Positions 11,347 to 14,396 of a DNA stretch of 14,396 bases are shown here, one piece after another. Numbering within the stretch: the first letter of the stretch is position 1; every line of letters starts with the position of its first letter. Both the position numbers and the translations under genes were made by a program. The notes beneath the pieces were generated by a model, which was not told the DNA's origin, searched no databases, and saw nothing but the letters and a program-made list of their open reading frames with translations. The stretch is from CAINDR01 sp964495615 (GTDB lineage: Bacteria; Patescibacteriota; Patescibacteriia; Patescibacteriales; UBA12465): positions 1 to 14,396 of the forward strand of contig CAZBVX010000016.1 of assembly GCA_964495615.1 (NCBI GenBank), in the 5' to 3' direction.

Positions 11347-13095
11347 ACTGCGAGAGCTGATTTTTTCTCGGCAATTCTTGATGAAATCTTCTTGGGAGAA
11401 AGTTTTGTTTTCTCGATTACCATAGGCGCGGACTTGCAAATCCCCAGATTCAATTTCTTGATCGCCGATTACTAGCTGATAAGGAATTTTTTCGGCCGCA
11501 CAAGTTCTAATTTTGTTGCCAATCGTGTTGCCGCTCTCATCAACTTCTACGCGCAAGCCGGCAGTTTTCATTTTTTTTGCCAGATCAAGACAGTTTTGAG
11601 TGTGTCTTTCGCTCACTGGTAATAATTTTACTTGCACCGGAGCGAGCCACAACGGCATGGCACCAGCAAATTGTTCAATAATAATTCCCATAAATCTTTC
11701 CATGGTGCCGAGCAGGGCGCGATGCAAAACAACGGGACGTTTTTCTTGTCCATCGCTATCAATGTAATGCAAGTCAAAGCGAATTGGTAATTGATAATCT
11801 AATTGGATGGTGGCTAACTGCCATTGGCGGCCGATAGCATCTTTTACTTTCACATCAATTTTTGGTCCATAAAAAGCACCATCGCCTTCGTTGATTTTGT
11901 ATTCCAATTCAGCATCGGCCAAGGCTTTTTTTAGATTGGCTTCAGCTTCATCCCAAGCTTCGCGTTCACCCAAAAATTTTTCTGGACGAGTAGACAGGTG
12001 AATTTCATCAATCTGTAAGTTGAAAACTTTGTAGATGCGTTTTATTTTTTCGAGCAGGGCGGAGATTTCGGAAAGGATTTGTTCTGGACGGACAAAAATA
12101 TGAGTATCATCTTGGGAGAGGCTGCGGACACGAGTCAAACCATGAAGGGTGCCAGATTTTTCGTTGCGGTGCAGAGTAGTGGTTTCGGCAATGCGCAAAG
12201 GCAATTCTTTGTAAGAACGAATATCGTTTTTGAAAATCAACATGTGAGCCGGGCAGTTCATCGGCTTGATGGCCATATCAACATTATCTTCGGCGTGATG
12301 AAGACAGAACATATCTTCTTGATAGTGGCCCCAGTGTCCGGAAGTTTTCCAAAGTTCATCATTAAATAATTGCGGGGTGCGGACTTCTTTGTAGCCTTCG
12401 CCGTAGGATTCTTCACGAACAAATTTGATTAATTCGTTCAAGATAATCATTCCTTTCGGCAAGAAAAATGGCATGCCGGGAGCATATTCATGATTCATAA
12501 AAATATCCAATTCTTTGCCGAGCTTGCGATGGTCGCGCTTTTTCGCTTCCGCCATCATGTGGTCATAAGCAGCTAATTCTTCTTTGCTTTCAAAAGCCAA
12601 ACCATAAATGCGGGTGAGCATTTTGTTTTTTTCATTGCCACGCCAGTAAGCGCCAGCTAATTTTTGCAGGCGAAAACTTTTTTGGGCAATTTCTTTGGTG
12701 CTTTCCAGATGCGGTCCGCGGCATAAATCAGTGAAGGCGCCGACAGTATAAAAACTAACCATGTTTTCGCCGCTGGTTTTTAGGTCGGCGACTAATTCAT
12801 ATTTGTATGGTTCTAATTTTTGATCAATTTCTTTCAGGGCTTCATCAATATTTTTTTCTTCCCGTGTGAAAGTTAGGCCCTTGTTGATTAGGGCAATCAT
12901 TCGCTTTTCAATTTTTGGCAAATCGGAATCGGAAATTTTGGTTTCACCGAAATCAACATCATAATAAAAGCCATTCTCAATCGCTGGCCCGATTGCTAAT
13001 TTGGCTTCTGGATATTCTTCTTTGATCGCTGCTGCCATGATGTGGGCAAGCGAATGGCGCTTCATTTCTACGCCGTTATTTTTTTCATTTTTCAT
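11335..13095 (-). CDS. thrS: Threonyl-tRNA synthetase lacking the TGS domain
   Basis: This class II synthetase charges tRNA-Thr with threonine in the cytoplasm. The catalytic zinc ligands are C281, H332 and H458, with the same spacing (51 and 126) as C334, H385 and H511 of E. coli ThrS. Motif 2 is at TTLHRNEKSGTLHGLTRVR (306-324) and motif 3 around VVLHRALLGTMERF (455-468). The N2 editing domain is complete, with H14/H18 (RHSLAH) and C125/H129 (CRGPH), so Ser-tRNA-Thr proofreading should work. The usual N-terminal TGS domain (about 60 aa) is absent, making it 586 aa rather than about 640. The ATG at 13095 has no Shine-Dalgarno; M11 (13065) is an alternative. Expression is controlled by the T-box leader upstream. 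The C-terminus is the anticodon-binding domain. Confidence 0.97.
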   Translation of the reverse strand: MKNEKNNGVEMKRHSLAHIMAAAIKEEYPEAKLAIGPAIENGFYYDVDFGETKISDSDLPKIEKRMIALINKGLTFTREEKNIDEALKEIDQKLEPYKYELVADLKTSGENMVSFYTVGAFTDLCRGPHLESTKEIAQKSFRLQKLAGAYWRGNEKNKMLTRIYGLAFESKEELAAYDHMMAEAKKRDHRKLGKELDIFMNHEYAPGMPFFLPKGMIILNELIKFVREESYGEGYKEVRTPQLFNDELWKTSGHWGHYQEDMFCLHHAEDNVDMAIKPMNCPAHMLIFKNDIRSYKELPLRIAETTTLHRNEKSGTLHGLTRVRSLSQDDTHIFVRPEQILSEISALLEKIKRIYKVFNLQIDEIHLSTRPEKFLGEREAWDEAEANLKKALADAELEYKINEGDGAFYGPKIDVKVKDAIGRQWQLATIQLDYQLPIRFDLHYIDSDGQEKRPVVLHRALLGTMERFMGIIIEQFAGAMPLWLAPVQVKLLPVSERHTQNCLDLAKKMKTAGLRVEVDESGNTIGNKIRTCAAEKIPYQLVIGDQEIESGDLQVRAYGNRENKTFSQEDFIKNCREKISSRSLEL

Positions 13096-13123
13096 ATTTT
13101 TTATTAAATTAATTATTCAAAAA

Positions 13124-13316
13124 AACCCGCCCTGGTCACAAAGATAAAAATTATCTTGTTGACCGGGACGGGATTTGAAAATCTCGCGGTTCCACCCAGT
13201 TTCTTTTGCTTAATTATTTGCAAGCAAAAACTCTTTTGGTTTTTTTGCGGCCTTGGGAGAAAAATTTCTCATCATCCGAGGATGATTGCGGTTTGGTGGA
13301 CCGCACAATCAGCTAC
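13124..13316 (-). promoter_or_regulatory. T-box riboswitch leader of thrS
   Basis: On the minus strand the leader contains GGGTGGAACCGCGAG (13197 to 13183), the conserved T-box. Its UGGA bulge would pair with a tRNA end carrying a U discriminator. CGTCCC (13170 to 13165) completes the antiterminator. Stem III is visible just upstream (AGTTT-TTGCTT with AAGCAA-AAG-AAACT, 13232 to 13198). The competing terminator joins CCCGTCC..GGTCA with TGACC..GCGGG and ends in T7 (13172 to 13120). Uncharged tRNA-Thr should favour the antiterminator and switch on thrS. The 5' domain is short (about 80 nt before stem III). A hairpin at 13310-13284 shows ACC, a Thr codon, followed by A in its loop (13297 to 13295), a candidate specifier. 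The specifier is not certain. Confidence 0.88.
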
Positions 13317-13322
13317 TCGACA

Positions 13323-13351
13323 AGTATAGCGGATAAAAGGGGAATTGTAAA
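13323..13351 (-). promoter_or_regulatory. Promoter of the thrS T-box transcript
   Basis: On the minus strand TTTACA (13351 to 13346), a 17-nt spacer and TATACT (13328 to 13323) would start transcription near 13316. It sits immediately after the fic stop codon. Confidence 0.75.
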
Positions 13352-13358
13352 GGAAATT

Positions 13359-14387
13359 CTATCTTATTTCGTAATAAGTTGCTTTTCCCTGGCCAACCTT
13401 TTTAATAATTCCATCAGCTATTAATTTTCTAAAATCCAAACTTCTAGTTGCTTTGGCACGTTCAGTTAAAGTGGAATAATCTTTATCTGTGATATAGCCT
13501 TTCTTTTTTATGTAAGAAATTATTTTTTGATGATGTTTTTTTAATTCTTTTTCTGGAGAAACTTTTTCTTTTTCTAATTCTTTAACGACTCGTAAAAGTT
13601 CATCAATTATGCCATCGGTGAAATATTCCAACCAAGAAGTAAAATCAATCTTATCTTTAATTTCGTAATAATTTCCCAAAACGCCAACTTCTTGAAAATA
13701 ACGGCTAACGTTTTGATTATAATAATTTTCAAAACTGAAAAGATAAAAAGTGTTGAGCCCCATTTTGGCTAACAGTGCCTTGGTGGCTAATCTAGTTGTT
13801 CGCCCGTTGCCGTCAACAAAAGGATGAATAATCACAAACTGTTTATGGAATATTCCTGCCAAAATTAAAGGGTCTACTTTGTTTTTGTTTTTATCAAGAT
13901 AAAAAAATAGTTCTTCTAATAATTTTCCAACATCCTGATGATCTGGTGGCAAATAAACAGTTTGCCGTGTTTTGGGATTGTTAACAAAAACTGGTTCTTG
14001 ACGAATTTTTCCGCAACGATAGCTTTCAATTAGTCCAATAGTAATTGCTCGCTGAATTTTTAAGATAAATTTGGTATTAAAAATTTCTTGGCCAGATTTG
14101 ATTTGAGTATCTAATTCAATTAATGCCTTGTTGTAATTCAAAACTTCTTTTTCGCTATCTCTGGCAAATTCTGGTTTATTTTTTAAAATTCTTTTCACAT
14201 CTGTTAGGGGTAAGGGATTGCCCTCAATACTAGTTGAGGAGTATGCCGAGATTTCACGAGCCCGACGTTCCATGTCCAGCAAAATTACACGTGGAAAATT
14301 TCGATTATTAAGTTCACTAATAATCTCGCTAATTCTTTTAATATTAGCCAGTAATTTATTGGAAATTGTATACTTTGGATTAAACAT
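13359..14387 (-). CDS. Fic-domain protein with inhibitory motif and C-terminal winged helix
   Basis: Fic proteins transfer AMP (or another phosphate-containing group) from a nucleotide to target proteins. The catalytic motif H188-PFVDGNGRTT-R199 is complete, including the H, the D/G-N-G phosphate loop and both arginines. An N-terminal inhibitory helix motif SSTSIEGN (50-57, with E55) matches the (S/T)xxxE(G/N) signature of self-inhibited class II Fic proteins. The last ~60 residues (about 282-342) look like a winged helix-turn-helix, a common partner domain in bacterial Fic proteins, which suggests DNA binding or autoregulation. At 342 aa it is the usual length. The ATG lies ten bases from the window edge, so a longer upstream start cannot be excluded, but MFNPKYTISN fits the family start. 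It stops 8 bp before the thrS promoter. Confidence 0.93.
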   Translation of the reverse strand: MFNPKYTISNKLLANIKRISEIISELNNRNFPRVILLDMERRAREISAYSSTSIEGNPLPLTDVKRILKNKPEFARDSEKEVLNYNKALIELDTQIKSGQEIFNTKFILKIQRAITIGLIESYRCGKIRQEPVFVNNPKTRQTVYLPPDHQDVGKLLEELFFYLDKNKNKVDPLILAGIFHKQFVIIHPFVDGNGRTTRLATKALLAKMGLNTFYLFSFENYYNQNVSRYFQEVGVLGNYYEIKDKIDFTSWLEYFTDGIIDELLRVVKELEKEKVSPEKELKKHHQKIISYIKKKGYITDKDYSTLTERAKATRSLDFRKLIADGIIKKVGQGKATYYEIR

Positions 14388-14396
14388 ATCTAGTCG

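Noticed and set aside
1..14396. Alternative genetic code with TGA as glycine
   Set aside because: TGA ends the methyltransferase, GH3 and island genes at sensible points, two of them in ATGA overlaps with the next gene.

Overview
The window looks like a scaffold from a Candidate Phyla Radiation (Patescibacteria) genome. The DNA is AT-rich and intergenic gaps are short. Many genes carry their own TTGACA-type promoter and intrinsic terminator. Several proteins resemble small uncharacterised families I associate with CPR genomes. ThrS lacks its N-terminal TGS domain. TGA acts as a stop (three genes end in it, two of them in ATGA overlaps), so the Gly-TGA code of Gracilibacteria/Absconditabacteria does not apply. 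A run of exactly 100 N at 2460-2559 marks an assembly gap. I cannot place the genome below CPR level.

Layout. 1-109: truncated GC-rich structured repeat ending like a tRNA-Ser 3' end, then a terminator. 189-758: compact GT2 glycosyltransferase. 916-2941: probable operon of a THUMP-like/Trm5-like methyltransferase, a membrane protein cut by the gap, and a DgkA-type lipid kinase. 3099-3617: orphan gene with strong promoter, RBS and terminator. 3723-3812: tRNA-Ser(UGA). 3795-5848: an island at the tRNA 3' end. It consists of structured repeats, each closed by a copy of the tRNA-Ser 3' end, and one 411-aa cargo gene; two 173-bp units are identical. 5968-7039: two monocistronic genes, one unknown and one Nudix protein with a degenerate active site. 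7180-7596 (-): bacteriohemerythrin. 7696-9848: GH3-family adenylase overlapping a secreted C39-like cysteine peptidase. 9905-11296 (-): thiol-redox operon with a membrane-anchored CPHC thioredoxin-like protein, a CPLC polytopic membrane protein and a helical protein. 11335-13095 (-): thrS under a T-box leader (13124-13316). 13359-14387 (-): Fic protein.

How the parts fit. The ordinary part is core metabolism and envelope functions: ThrS with T-box control, DgkA, and the extracytoplasmic redox operon. The unusual part is the tRNA-Ser island. A 23-bp direct repeat starting inside the tRNA T-loop (3795-3817) recurs at 5826-5848, and the intervening ~2 kb is built from units that each end with the tRNA 3'-end sequence. 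A hairpin or terminator follows every such end. No integrase is encoded in the window. I read this as an integron-like or satellite-like cassette array anchored on a tRNA gene and mobilised in trans; that reading is inference, while the repeats themselves are directly visible. A related repeat at the left window edge suggests the family is dispersed in the genome, and a position 30/46 compensatory change between copies suggests that folding is under selection.
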